A program made the translations under genes and the position numbers. Shown in pieces: positions 39,207 to 48,708 of a DNA stretch of 64,000 nucleotides. Below the pieces are notes generated by a model, which was given only the letters and a program-made list of their open reading frames with translations, was not told the origin of the DNA and searched no databases. This DNA comes from Chloroflexota bacterium (GTDB lineage Bacteria > Chloroflexota > Dehalococcoidia > GIF9 > UBA5629): assembly GCA_016875875.1 (NCBI GenBank), contig VGOP01000009.1:45664-109663 (forward strand), read 5' to 3'. Numbering within the stretch: position 1 is the first letter of the stretch; every line of letters begins with the position of its first letter.

Positions 39207-40142
39207 CTAAGCCTTACGGAAATACTTCATGTAAATGTCATCCAGACCATACTCTTCAATCTTCATCTGAACCAATAAGCTATCGCTATCAACAACCACC
39301 CTGGCAATTTGAGGTCTCAGGTCTTCGTCACAGCTAATAAGCAGCAGGTCGTCAGAGCTTTCCACATTGGTCACACCTTTGATATTCTTTATTGATTTCA
39401 TCAGCTTGCTTGTAGGCTCCGATACCTGGACTTCTATTCTGAACTTGCCACCACCGATTTTCTCTCTAGCGAGCTGATCTACTGACCCTTCGGCTACGAG
39501 ATGTCCTTTGGACAGTATTCCCACCCGAGTACAAATTTTCTGTACCTGGTGTAGTTGATGCGAAGACAGAACAATGGTCACCTTCTGTTTAGCCATGTTG
39601 GTGATGAGGCTAAGGACCTGTTCAATGCCCTCAGGGTCTATTCCAGCTGTGGGCTCGTCAAAGAAAGCTACTTTAGGGTCTTTAATCATGACTTCGGCGA
39701 TTCCAAGGCGCTGTTTCATACCGTGGGAGAAAGTACCAACCTTATTCTCAGCCATTTGGGACAGTCCAACCATATTTAGGAGCTCGCTGATTTTCCTTGA
39801 TGCAACCTCTCGGGACAAGCCATTTAGTGCCGCGGTATAATCCAAGTTCTCCCTTGCGGTCAAATCATCATAGAAACCAACCTTTTCCGGCAGATAGCCG
39901 GTAATACGCTTTACCTTGAGCGGCTCTCTGGTAGAGTCGAAACCGCATATTCGAGCTGTGCCAGACGTTGGCTCGGTGAGTCCAAGCAGCATGAGTAATG
40001 TTGTAGTCTTTCCGGCGCCGTTGGGGCCAAGGAAGCCAAAAATCTCACCCTCGCCTACACAAAGATTTAATTTATCCACAGCGATAAATTTTCCGTAGGC
40101 TTTGACTAAGTCTTTGGTTTCGATAATAGCCTGTTTGCCCAC
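39207..40142 (-). CDS. ABC transporter ATP-binding protein
   Basis: A 311-residue ATPase: Walker A GPNGAGKTTTLLM, Q-loop region TGYLPEKVGFYDDL, signature FSHGMKQRLG, Walker B VAFFDEPTAGIDPEG and H-loop SSHQLHQV. A C-terminal extension of about 80 residues (from about 230) is typical of CcmA/NatA-type exporters. It starts with GTG. It is paired with the permease downstream. Confidence 0.93.
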   Translation of the reverse strand: MGKQAIIETKDLVKAYGKFIAVDKLNLCVGEGEIFGFLGPNGAGKTTTLLMLLGLTEPTSGTARICGFDSTREPLKVKRITGYLPEKVGFYDDLTARENLDYTAALNGLSREVASRKISELLNMVGLSQMAENKVGTFSHGMKQRLGIAEVMIKDPKVAFFDEPTAGIDPEGIEQVLSLITNMAKQKVTIVLSSHQLHQVQKICTRVGILSKGHLVAEGSVDQLAREKIGGGKFRIEVQVSEPTSKLMKSIKNIKGVTNVESSDDLLLISCDEDLRPQIARVVVDSDSLLVQMKIEEYGLDDIYMKYFRKA

Positions 40143-40149
40143 TTTGTCT

Positions 40150-41079
40150 TTAACGTCTACCCAAGCGCATAAACATGAATGCTAGTCCGGCAATAACCAG
40201 AACTACGATGCCGACACCTACCCAACCCCAGATTGTAGGCGTTAGCACGGTTACCCTAAGATCAAAGGCGCCAAATGCATTCTTGGCTTCCGGCTCAGCC
40301 GATATGGTAACCATGTAATCGCCTGCTATAGTCTTTTCTGCTGGCTTTATATTAACTTGAATCTCGCGTTTATCGCCTTTTGGGAGTAAATCTATCTTTT
40401 CGGGGTTAAAAGTGATACTCCAACCGGAAGGTCCGCCAATTATTTTCGAACTAAAATTGATTTTTGCAAGGTCTGCCGACCCGGTGTTTATTATAGAGAT
40501 GGGGAAATAGTTATCCTTACCAGTGGTGGCTTTAGTATTCAGCAGTCCACTAGAAGGCTCCACCGCAAGGTCATATTGGGCAGTTACTATAGCTTTAAGC
40601 TCAATGCTGGCTTTAAGTTCTCCTGAGCTGGCTCCCACAGTTATGGGGTACTCTCCGGGCTGTGGCACTCGCCAGGCATATGGTCTGGCCATCACTGTAA
40701 TCGTATCAGGGTATGTTTTCTGAGGGTCGAGGCGAATAGCGGCAATTTCTGTAGTCTCTCCATAGCTTGGCGTAATCGAATAAGTGAAACCGTCAGGACC
40801 CTTAGCCTGAAGGTCAAAAATACGTGGCGCTGTACCTCCCGTGTACTGCAAATCAATTTTATATGCGAAATAGGTGCCAGCGTAACTGCTCACTACAGGA
40901 TATTGGCAAGTGAGCGTTATTTTCTCGGCCCCAGGTGATTTCTGGTTTGGTGATATCGAAGCCGGTTGGCTGCCTGTATCTGGCATTGCCTGAGCGGTTG
41001 ATTGAATCGACAATCCACCAAATACAGCGAATAGCAAGGCAACGCAAGCTAAATAATAAGTCACTTTGAATCTGCTCAT
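40150..41079 (-). CDS. Secreted NEW3-domain protein with C-terminal membrane anchor
   Basis: A 309-residue protein with a signal peptide (about 1-31, ending near STAQA), an extracytoplasmic beta-sandwich region of two or three Ig-like NPCBM-associated NEW3 repeats (for example AVEPSSGLLNTKATTGKDNY and NIKPAEKTIAGDYMVTISAE), and a C-terminal helix (about 280-304) ending in RLGRR. Such proteins often occur beside ABC-2 modules and may act as a surface partner. The gap to the ATPase is 7 nt, so the three genes form one operon. The substrate is unknown. Confidence 0.85.
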   Translation of the reverse strand: MSRFKVTYYLACVALLFAVFGGLSIQSTAQAMPDTGSQPASISPNQKSPGAEKITLTCQYPVVSSYAGTYFAYKIDLQYTGGTAPRIFDLQAKGPDGFTYSITPSYGETTEIAAIRLDPQKTYPDTITVMARPYAWRVPQPGEYPITVGASSGELKASIELKAIVTAQYDLAVEPSSGLLNTKATTGKDNYFPISIINTGSADLAKINFSSKIIGGPSGWSITFNPEKIDLLPKGDKREIQVNIKPAEKTIAGDYMVTISAEPEAKNAFGAFDLRVTVLTPTIWGWVGVGIVVLVIAGLAFMFMRLGRR

Positions 41080-41215
41080 GTTATTACAACCTCCCTTAAA
41101 ATAAAAGCCCGTCTAAGGACAGTCATTCGATTGCCTAAAGTCCAATCACAAATTAAATACTTTAGCGAAAATATTTTTGACTGTCAAGTTTAGCGGAAGA
41201 CATAGCAGAATAATT

Positions 41216-42472
41216 TCATCTGCGCTGGCTTGCATCGTCTCCTGGTTCAACCCTGGTAGTTGCTGCTGGTCTAAGCAAAAGTATTACAGCTATCGAAATG
41301 ATTGTCAGTCCACAATAGACCAGCCATATTAATCGGTAGCTTCCCGTGTTATCAAACGTGAATCCAGCGAGTGTAGGTCCTATGATACCACCGACTGCTG
41401 AAGTGCCCATAATTATGCCGAGAGCCTTACCAAAAGAGCTTCTACCAAAATAATCACTGAGCATAGCCCCTCTGAGCGTTACGCCGCCACCAAGCGCCAC
41501 TGAGAAGAATATGACAAAAATGAATATGACCGCCCCGGTAGATGCAAACGATAAAGCTATCATTCCCATGCCTGTAAGAAAGTATGTTATAGCCATGAGA
41601 TACCTCTTGTCGAACATATCGCCGAGCCAGCCAAATCCAAATCTTCCAGTCAGGCTAATCAGGGGAACAGCCGCTGCCACAAGAGCAGCATTTGCCCTTG
41701 GAATGCCAATGCTGCTTAGATATGGCATGATATGAATGACAACTGCTGTAAGTATTATCCACCGTATTGCCTCTGCAAGGCTGATGAGCCACAGGGTTCG
41801 GCCTTTAATTATATTCGAGAAGCTAGCTTCTACAGCTTCTGACTCTATTGGGTAATCCGGAGCCACTACGGGCATTACACCACCATCAGGGAGATAACCA
41901 TATTGCTCTGGCTTATCGCGAATAACTAAGGCTAAAGGTATCCCAAAAATCCACATTCCAAATGCGAGGATAATCAGAGTAGTCCGCCAGTCATAAATAT
42001 TAATGAGCCAAGGGATAAGCGGAACCATGACTCCACCAGCCCCAAAGCCACAGGCTGCAACACCAAGCGCTCTGCTGATATGCCTTTTGAACCAGTTAGC
42101 GACTGCTGTGTACAAGACCACGCTGGTACAGCCACCTGCCCCCAAAGAAAGAAGTAGAAATCCCGAGTATAGTGTGATAAGAGACCGGGTCTGGCTGATA
42201 AGTATGAGACCAAGGCCGACCGTGATGACGTCAAATAAAACCAGCTTTCTCGAGCCGAAGCGGTCAACCAGGAAGCCTATCATTGGGGCAAGGATTCCCA
42301 TCTCCAAACCGCGAAGGGAGGCTCCGATTGAGACCTCGGTGTAACTCCAGCCAAACTCCTGCACGATGGGTTCAAAAAAGGCGGTGAAGCCGAAGAATAT
42401 AATGCCAGCGACATAAAGGGCAATAAAAAAACTGGCAGCTACTATCCACCAACCGTAAAAAACCCCTTTCAT
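41216..42472 (-). CDS. MFS transporter, monocarboxylate/oxalate type
   Basis: A 418-residue membrane protein with 12 helices in two six-helix halves. The MFS loop signature appears as VDRFGSRKLV after helix 2 and again as GDMFDKRYLM in the second half. The N terminus GVFYGWWIVAASFF is typical of the OxlT/MCT-like branch that carries small organic acids. A TTG at 42487 would add five residues; the ATG at 42472 is preferred. It is probably functionally linked to the CoA ligase and TRAP genes next to it, 190 bp upstream. Confidence 0.87.
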   Translation of the reverse strand: MKGVFYGWWIVAASFFIALYVAGIIFFGFTAFFEPIVQEFGWSYTEVSIGASLRGLEMGILAPMIGFLVDRFGSRKLVLFDVITVGLGLILISQTRSLITLYSGFLLLSLGAGGCTSVVLYTAVANWFKRHISRALGVAACGFGAGGVMVPLIPWLINIYDWRTTLIILAFGMWIFGIPLALVIRDKPEQYGYLPDGGVMPVVAPDYPIESEAVEASFSNIIKGRTLWLISLAEAIRWIILTAVVIHIMPYLSSIGIPRANAALVAAAVPLISLTGRFGFGWLGDMFDKRYLMAITYFLTGMGMIALSFASTGAVIFIFVIFFSVALGGGVTLRGAMLSDYFGRSSFGKALGIIMGTSAVGGIIGPTLAGFTFDNTGSYRLIWLVYCGLTIISIAVILLLRPAATTRVEPGDDASQRR

Positions 42473-42663
42473 TTCAAAACTTCCCAATTCGGGCTAATAC
42501 AATTGCCAAAAAGACGCACAAACCTTCTGATTCTACCACTTTTGAGGACAAGCACCAAAGCCAATATGCGAGTCATTATTTTGATAGCAGGTGGCACTAT
42601 AGTCTGTACACAAATTGTGGCTGCTAAAAAGAGCACCTGATGTTGGGCAGAAGTGGCTTGAAC

Positions 42664-44229
42664 TTACTGGCTACCAAACTTCTGTCTGAGTTTCGGTTTT
42701 TCTATCTTACCGGTGGGGTTACGCGGTACTTTGTCGAATATAATACGCCTGGGTCTATTGTATTTGGCTAAATTCTGCTCACAGAATACAATTACCTCGG
42801 CTTCGGTCAAGGTTTCGCCTGGCTTGGGGGCAATTATGGCTAAAGCTATTTCGCCCAACCTCTCATCTGGAATCCCGATAACGGCCACATCATAGATTTG
42901 GGGATGTCGATGGAGAATCTCTTCTACTTCAGCAGGATAGATATTCTCACCACCAGTGATGATTGTGTCTTTCTTTCTATCAACGAGGTAAGTAAAGCCT
43001 TCATTGTCCATTCGAGCCATGTCACCTGTATATAGCCAGCCGTTTCTTATCGTTTCTGCTGTTTTTTCTGGGTTTTTGTAATATTCCTTCATAACACCAC
43101 AGCCTTTGACAATCAACTCACCTACCTCACCCCGGGCTACATCTTCGCCACTATCGTTGACTATGCGAACCTCCCAGTTAAAACCGGCTTTCCCGATAGC
43201 TCCAACCTTTCTCTCGTTTTCTATGCCTAGATGGATGCATCCCGGGCCTGAGGCCTCACCTAGACCATAATTAGTGTCATATTGCATGCTGGGGAAATAT
43301 TTCTTCCAGCGCTGGACCAGGCTTGGAGGCACGGGCTGAGCACCTATATGCATTAGTCGGCAGCAGCTCAGATCGTAATCTTCCTTCCGCAATTCCCCCT
43401 TGTCCATTGCTACCAGGATGTCATGAACCCATGGTACCAGCAGCCATACTATTGTCCCCCTCTCTCTTTCAACGGCTTCAAATATATTCCGGGGGTTGAT
43501 TTCCGTTAGTATGGTAGCTTTCCCGCCTACCAGCAGGCTACCAAACCAGTGCATTTTGGCGCCGGTATGATATAAAGGCGGCAGGAGGACGAAGTTATCC
43601 TTGCGCGTTTGGTAATGATGAACCTCCTCAACGATAGCAGCGCAGACCATATTCTTATGAGTTAAGAGTATGGGCTTGGGGTCTCCGGTTGTGCCTGAAG
43701 TGAAATAGAGACCACACTCGTCATCGTCGACTAACTCAATTCCCGTCGGCTTAGGTGACGAGCTTCTAATTAAATCCTCCAAGCTGTCCATATTTTCTGA
43801 TGGGTTGTGACCGGCAATAATATAATGTTGAATCGTGGGTAACTGTAAACGGACGGCTTCTACCCTATCTATAAACTCTTCTCCTAAAATCATGGCTTTA
43901 GCTTCGGCTATATCCGCACAATATTTAAGGTCTCTGCTGGTGAACCTGAAATTGAGTGGGATTGCCCATGCCCCGGTTCTTATAATGCCAAAATAGGTTT
44001 CAAGCCATTTAATTGAGTTCATCATCCAGTGTATTACCTTGTGATCCTTGCCAATACCTTTGTCCTTCAGTGCATTGGCAATCCTGTTGGCCCTTTCATC
44101 AAACTGTTTCCAAGTTATCTCCCTTCTTATCTTCTGGCTTGGTTTCAATTCAATAAGAGCTATATCATAAGGATACAGTCTGGCATTTTGGGCTAACATA
44201 TCTGATATAGTGGTCATCTGTTGGCTCAT
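42664..44229 (-). CDS. AMP-forming acyl-CoA synthetase
   Basis: A 521-residue ANL-family ligase. It has the ATP loop TSGTTGDPKP, YGLGEASG, YTGDMARMDNEGF, the hinge DRKKDTIITGGENIYP and the catalytic lysine in PTGKIEKP. It activates an acid to acyl-CoA through an acyl-AMP. It lies 2 nt after the TRAP large permease gene, so the imported acid is the likely substrate. Chain length and type are not predictable. Confidence 0.92.
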   Translation of the reverse strand: MSQQMTTISDMLAQNARLYPYDIALIELKPSQKIRREITWKQFDERANRIANALKDKGIGKDHKVIHWMMNSIKWLETYFGIIRTGAWAIPLNFRFTSRDLKYCADIAEAKAMILGEEFIDRVEAVRLQLPTIQHYIIAGHNPSENMDSLEDLIRSSSPKPTGIELVDDDECGLYFTSGTTGDPKPILLTHKNMVCAAIVEEVHHYQTRKDNFVLLPPLYHTGAKMHWFGSLLVGGKATILTEINPRNIFEAVERERGTIVWLLVPWVHDILVAMDKGELRKEDYDLSCCRLMHIGAQPVPPSLVQRWKKYFPSMQYDTNYGLGEASGPGCIHLGIENERKVGAIGKAGFNWEVRIVNDSGEDVARGEVGELIVKGCGVMKEYYKNPEKTAETIRNGWLYTGDMARMDNEGFTYLVDRKKDTIITGGENIYPAEVEEILHRHPQIYDVAVIGIPDERLGEIALAIIAPKPGETLTEAEVIVFCEQNLAKYNRPRRIIFDKVPRNPTGKIEKPKLRQKFGSQ

Positions 44230-44231
44230 CT

Positions 44232-45536
44232 TTAATATGTAGTTAAACTAGGCAGGAAAGTGGCAATCTGAGGGAAAAGCATCAATATGCCAACCATAAC
44301 AAGTTCCGCCAAAAGGAAAGGCCATACCCCTTTGAAAATAGTCTCCAGAGGAACTCCTTTAGCAATTCCCTTGACTACATACACATTTATACCCACTGGC
44401 GGTGTGATAACACCCATCTCTACCACCAGAACAATTATCACACCGAACCATATCGGGTCAAAACCAAGTGCAATAACAGCCGGATAAAAGATAGGCACGG
44501 TGAGCATTATCATTGCCAGTGAGTCCATGAAACAGCCACCGAGCAGATAAATGAGGACTATCACTGCCAGCACAGCTGCCGGAGGCCAAGGCAGAGCACT
44601 CACCCAATCAGCCAGAAAAAGAGGAATCTTCGATACCGCCATAAAATGTCCGAAAACCGTAGCCCCAGCAACGATAACCATTATCATGCAGGTTATGCGC
44701 AAAGTATCCTTGACTGCACCGAGAAAGTTCTCCCAGGTGAGTTGCCGTCTAATAAGGCTTATGAGCAAGGCGCCAGCGGCACCGGCACCACCAGCTTGTG
44801 TTGGGCTAAACCAGCCGAGGAACAATCCGCTGATGACTAGGAGAAATAAAACCAACATCTCGCCAATACCTGTGACTCCATCCAGTTTCTCCCTCCAACT
44901 TGTCGTTGTACCCGCCGGGGCAAGCGAGGGATTAAGCCAGCAAATAAGGTACACAGTAGTCATGAATAGCCCGGCAAGAATGAGCCCCGGGAAAACACCA
45001 GCTATAAAAAGCTTACCTATGGATTGCTCGGTCATTATGCCGTAAACAATAAAGATGGTGCTGGGAGGAATAAGTATGCCTAGGCTGCCGGCAGCAGACA
45101 CAGTCCCTGTTGCCAACGAATCATCATAATGGTACCTCTTCATTTCTGGCAGCGATACCTTTCCCATGGCAGCAGCGCAGGCATTGGTTGAGCCGCAAAT
45201 GGCAGCGAAGCCAGCGCAACCTGCTATGGTAGCCATTGCCAAGCCACCGCGCAGCCTGCCTAATATCAAATAGCCAGCATCATAGAGTCTCTTACTCATG
45301 CCGGCGCCAGAAGCGATGCAACCCATAAAGACAAACATGGGGATAACTGTGAGCGAATAAGAAGAGAAGGTGTAAAAAATGTCCCTGGCAAAAATATCGA
45401 ACCCAGCCCCGGGGGAAACCAGATAGCTGAAACCGACAACTCCGATAAGGGCCATGGCGAAGCCAACTGGCATACGGAGAACGAAAAATATAATTAAAAG
45501 GATAATTCCTATGATACCGATAGTAGCTGGACTCAT
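44232..45536 (-). CDS. dctM: TRAP transporter large permease (DctM)
   Basis: A 434-residue membrane protein of the DctM family with about 12 helices. Signatures include PMFVFMGCIASGAGMSKRLYD, GSTNACAAAMG, GTVSAAGSLGILIPPSTIFIVYG and the C-terminal GVITPPVGINVYVV. It forms the ion-driven carrier with DctQ, whose gene it overlaps by 4 nt. Confidence 0.95.
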   Translation of the reverse strand: MSPATIGIIGIILLIIFFVLRMPVGFAMALIGVVGFSYLVSPGAGFDIFARDIFYTFSSYSLTVIPMFVFMGCIASGAGMSKRLYDAGYLILGRLRGGLAMATIAGCAGFAAICGSTNACAAAMGKVSLPEMKRYHYDDSLATGTVSAAGSLGILIPPSTIFIVYGIMTEQSIGKLFIAGVFPGLILAGLFMTTVYLICWLNPSLAPAGTTTSWREKLDGVTGIGEMLVLFLLVISGLFLGWFSPTQAGGAGAAGALLISLIRRQLTWENFLGAVKDTLRITCMIMVIVAGATVFGHFMAVSKIPLFLADWVSALPWPPAAVLAVIVLIYLLGGCFMDSLAMIMLTVPIFYPAVIALGFDPIWFGVIIVLVVEMGVITPPVGINVYVVKGIAKGVPLETIFKGVWPFLLAELVMVGILMLFPQIATFLPSLTTY

Positions 45537-46018
45537 TTTCCTATCTTTAATACTTCCTTAAGATATTGCAGCAGCAACACCAGAAAGACAACGATACAGG
45601 AAAAGGCGATACCATAAACAAAGGGGTAAGTGGGGATACCCAGAGTCATGGAAACCTCCCCGCTGGCCTGCAACGTGTGCCCAAAGTCATAGCTTTGCCA
45701 ACCGAGTAGTACAAATAACAGCATTCCTAAAGAATAGATAATCCCAGCGATAATATTTCTGGCTTTTTCAGGGATGCGCATCACAAAAAACTCGACTTCA
45801 ATGTGCCCATGCACAACTTGAGTTTGAGCTACAGCAAAGGCGATTACCACTACACCCAGCAAGCCGACTGTATCAACACTGCCGGGCAGGGGCGACTTGA
45901 ACAGCTTGGCGCCGATTATGTCAGCCACTATCACTAGTAGCATGAGCACCAGGGCAACCCCGGCAACCCAGTTAAGCCACTTGCTCAAAGAATTTACAAT
46001 GCGCTCGAATCTCTTCAT
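45533..46018 (-). CDS. dctQ: TRAP transporter small permease (DctQ)
   Basis: A 161-residue protein with four predicted helices. DctQ features include the N-terminal helix after RIVNSLSKWLNW, the loop with AQTQVVHGHIEVEFF and the GWQSYDFG segment. It overlaps dctM by 4 nt and follows dctP by 105 nt. Confidence 0.92.
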   Translation of the reverse strand: MKRFERIVNSLSKWLNWVAGVALVLMLLVIVADIIGAKLFKSPLPGSVDTVGLLGVVVIAFAVAQTQVVHGHIEVEFFVMRIPEKARNIIAGIIYSLGMLLFVLLGWQSYDFGHTLQASGEVSMTLGIPTYPFVYGIAFSCIVVFLVLLLQYLKEVLKIGK

Positions 46019-46123
46019 TTTCCCCTGGTATCAAAGTAAACTATTTTCGGGGACACCGGAAAGTTACCATCCCCACTTTCAGATGCCCCCGAAAGCTAAA
46101 TTTGCTTTGCCAAACTTTCCAGA

Positions 46124-47212
46124 CTACTTAGGCACCAGTTCCTTTTCAGCCCATTCCACACAGGCTGCTTCAGAAGGTGACTTAGCACTCCAGTATTTCA
46201 CTCGCTCGGCTATGTATTTTTCGTAATCAGCAGCCGGCAGTCCTTTGGCTGTCTTCTCTGTAATATATTGTTCAATCAACGGATTGGCAGCTTCCACCCA
46301 TTTTGCCATCTCATCCGGGGGCAACTGTATCAACTCCCTGCCCTCGAACGTCAGGAGGAAATCGACTCCCGATTTGTCAGAGTAAGTCCACGCCTTAGCA
46401 TGTTTCTCTATCCACTCTTTGCTTACTTCGGTGAAGACCTTCTGGATATTGGCTGGTAAGCTATCCCATTTAGCCTTATTTATGACCACAAACATGTCTG
46501 TGGTGTTGCCCACAGCGTAACAATTGGTCACATAGTTCACCACTTCAGCCTGTTTCCATCCCTTCAATACCTCGAGAGGAGCAAAGCTGCCATCTACTGT
46601 ACCCTTGGACAGGAGCTCGTAAGCCTCTCCCTGCGGCTTACCTACACCTTTAGCCCCCAGTGTATCCATTATTTTGACACCCACACCTGTACCCCTTATT
46701 TGCAATCCCTGCAGGTCTTCTAATGTCCTCACCGGCTTCTTGGTAGTGAAAACCACACCAGGACCATGTGCGTGCAAATAAAGCACATGTACGTCGTTCA
46801 ATTCCGCTGGTTTGAATTCTTGATAAAAATCGTTGGCAACCTTAGTAGCAACCCAGCCATTGGGGTAAGCGTGAGGCAAATCGACCAACTCGCTGGCCGG
46901 GAACCTCCCCATAGTGTAGGTAAAGCAAGACATGCCTATATCGGAAATGCCGTTGACCACACCATCATATATCCCTGCTGCTGGAGTTAATGTGCCAGTA
47001 GGGTAATAAGTAATTTCTATCCCACCGTTGGTGCGCGCCTTTATCTCGGCGCAAAACTGTTCAGCCAGTATGGAGTTCAAATTTGTGGGCGGGAAGAAAT
47101 TGCTATACGTCAGCTTGATAGTCTCAGCCGGCGCTGGTTTTGCACAAGCACCTAGCACCAGTGCTCCTACCATCGTAAGAGCTAACAAGATAAACAGTAT
47201 CTCTTTTTTCAT
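46124..47212 (-). CDS. dctP: TRAP transporter solute-binding lipoprotein (DctP)
   Basis: A 362-residue extracytoplasmic receptor. The signal peptide ends in the lipobox VLGAC (about residue 22), so it is lipid-anchored, as expected for a cell without a standard periplasm. The DctP fold is shown by IKLTYSNFFPP, ITYYPTGTL, the Arg-containing LQGLQIRGTG and the segment around AYELLSKGTVDGSF. The ligand is probably an organic acid, given the downstream CoA ligase. An AAGGAGG precedes the ATG. A -10-like TATAAT lies at 47270-47275 (minus strand), and a large hairpin lies further upstream. Confidence 0.93.
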   Translation of the reverse strand: MKKEILFILLALTMVGALVLGACAKPAPAETIKLTYSNFFPPTNLNSILAEQFCAEIKARTNGGIEITYYPTGTLTPAAGIYDGVVNGISDIGMSCFTYTMGRFPASELVDLPHAYPNGWVATKVANDFYQEFKPAELNDVHVLYLHAHGPGVVFTTKKPVRTLEDLQGLQIRGTGVGVKIMDTLGAKGVGKPQGEAYELLSKGTVDGSFAPLEVLKGWKQAEVVNYVTNCYAVGNTTDMFVVINKAKWDSLPANIQKVFTEVSKEWIEKHAKAWTYSDKSGVDFLLTFEGRELIQLPPDEMAKWVEAANPLIEQYITEKTAKGLPAADYEKYIAERVKYWSAKSPSEAACVEWAEKELVPK

Positions 47213-47379
47213 TGATTTTCAACCTCCTTTTTTAGTTCTCGACCTCTTCATATAAGGCTATAAGCCAAAATTATACTCTTGAATGCAACTTAAGTGCTCG
47301 TACCTTCTTAGAAAGAAAGATGCACGAAACCTTAGAGAAATTGAGCGGCAGATGTTTAATAGTGAGGATATTCAGGACT

Positions 47380-47426
47380 GTGACTCCAGAGTTACTGCCT
47401 TGTACAGTAACTTACCCCGGAGTCAC
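47380..47426. promoter_or_regulatory. 47-nt nested hairpin upstream of the TRAP operon
   Basis: The gap 47213-47590 contains no gene. It holds a two-storey inverted repeat: outer arms GTGACTCC (47380-47387) and GGAGTCAC (47419-47426), inner arms GTTACTG (47391-47397) and CAGTAAC (47405-47411), and a 7-nt loop. All 15 pairs are Watson-Crick. There is no T run on either side, so a simple terminator is unlikely. It may be an operator or a structured leader for dctP, 168 nt downstream. Confidence 0.6.
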
Positions 47427-47590
47427 TGGCGGTAAATGTATTTATTAGCAGGCACCGGTCTTATTCCTGTAGCTTTGACTCTTGCGGAATAAAAACCCGC
47501 AGCAATAATGGCAAATTCTATAATATGGAGATACACGTTGTCAATACTACTCCGGTTGCTAAATGCCTTACTAGAATGCTCTCAAGTGGA

Positions 47591-47666
47591 TGGTGGAGAT
47601 AGGGGGATTCGAACCCCCGACCTCCGCGATGCGAACGCGGCGCTCTCCCAATTGAGCTATATCCCC
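47591..47666 (-). tRNA. tRNA-Ala(CGC)
   Basis: The cloverleaf has acceptor GGGGATA/TATCTCC, including the G3-U70 pair that identifies tRNA-Ala, anticodon loop TTCGCAT with anticodon CGC (GCG codon), T loop TTCGAAT, discriminator A and an encoded CCA. Confidence 0.96.
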
Positions 47667-47675
47667 TCAAAACAA

Positions 47676-47704
47676 ATACTAACAAAGGCTACAAGTTTGG
47701 TCAA
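47676..47704 (-). promoter_or_regulatory. Promoter for tRNA-Ala
   Basis: On the minus strand -35 TTGACC (47699-47704) and -10 TAGTAT (47676-47681) are 17 bp apart, 9 bp from the tRNA 5' end. Confidence 0.55.
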
Positions 47705-47774
47705 GCTAGGTGAGGATACGTTTCACTTCCACGGTGGCTTATCAAACGGGCTTACTCAACAAAGCTACTGACCC

Positions 47775-48503
47775 TCAGGGCAATGCCATGTAGAACTCTG
47801 AGGTATAATCAATTTCAGCTTGGGCGCTTTTTATTTTGCATTCAAGAAGATGACCACCATTTTTCCTGTCGGCAGTTATAAAGTGGAAGTGATAACCGGG
47901 CACGTTTATTTCGTCCACATAGGTCGGACACCAGAATCCTACTAGAGTACCAGTCACATCATGAAATTCAAACATCGTCTGTCCCTTCAAGGCTTCATCA
48001 AGGGGGGGATACGGTTTGCTTTGCGCAGCAACACTTCTTGCCTTGATATATTCGAAATCCCCCTCTATTTTGATTGCGTAAAAGATATTTCTGGTTGGCA
48101 ACATGCCATCAAGATACTGCTTTAATTGCTCATGGCCTGATACATTATCCAAAGAAACAGCTTTATCTGGCTCAAAGAACGTTACAATCGCAAATGGCGT
48201 CTCCATCGAATCCTCTACAGGATAAGCTTTGCCATCTGCTTTAATTTGATAGAATTCGCTCCCCAGGGCAATCATCTCTCCATCAAGGTCGTCAAAAGTG
48301 CCTATCCCAAAATCACCATGTTTCTTCAGTTCCTTGTATATTAAGTCTCCATCGTAGTCACCTTCTGAAAGTGCGCTGAACATTGAAGTTTGGAACAGGA
48401 CGTCTCTATCTCTTGTTGAGCTTAAGCAGCCTGACGCACATGTGGTTAAAATTAATAGAGCCAGCACCAGTAGCAAATAGACTTTCTTTATAATTCCCTC
48501 CAT
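47775..48503 (-). CDS. Alpha-acetolactate decarboxylase, lipoprotein form
   Basis: A 242-residue protein matching AlsD/BudA over its full length after residue 30: YDGDLIYKELKKHGDFGIGT, DLDGEMIALGSEFYQ, Arg in YIKARSV, GTLVGFWCPTY and the zinc-binding block GYHFHFITADRKNGGHLLE. The enzyme turns 2-acetolactate into acetoin. Unusually, it has a signal sequence ending in ASGC, a lipobox, so the enzyme is expected outside the membrane. No acetolactate synthase or butanediol dehydrogenase gene is near. The intergenic stretch upstream (48504-48708) shows nothing clear. Confidence 0.88.
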   Translation of the reverse strand: MEGIIKKVYLLLVLALLILTTCASGCLSSTRDRDVLFQTSMFSALSEGDYDGDLIYKELKKHGDFGIGTFDDLDGEMIALGSEFYQIKADGKAYPVEDSMETPFAIVTFFEPDKAVSLDNVSGHEQLKQYLDGMLPTRNIFYAIKIEGDFEYIKARSVAAQSKPYPPLDEALKGQTMFEFHDVTGTLVGFWCPTYVDEINVPGYHFHFITADRKNGGHLLECKIKSAQAEIDYTSEFYMALP

Positions 48504-48708
48504 TGTTCTGCTCTTCGACTATATGTAAATACCGTTTGCTGATTTTCACTGAAAATTTTAGCTGGCATTGGCTAAACTTACAAAATGTTAGTAGGAGAGG
48601 TGGATGAAATCAAACCATTATGCTGGTGAGGGAAATCCTCGGCATTGTACAGAATGAATCCGGGAGAAGGCTACAGGGTCTTCAGCTTGACTTAATGAAT
48701 ATTCACTT

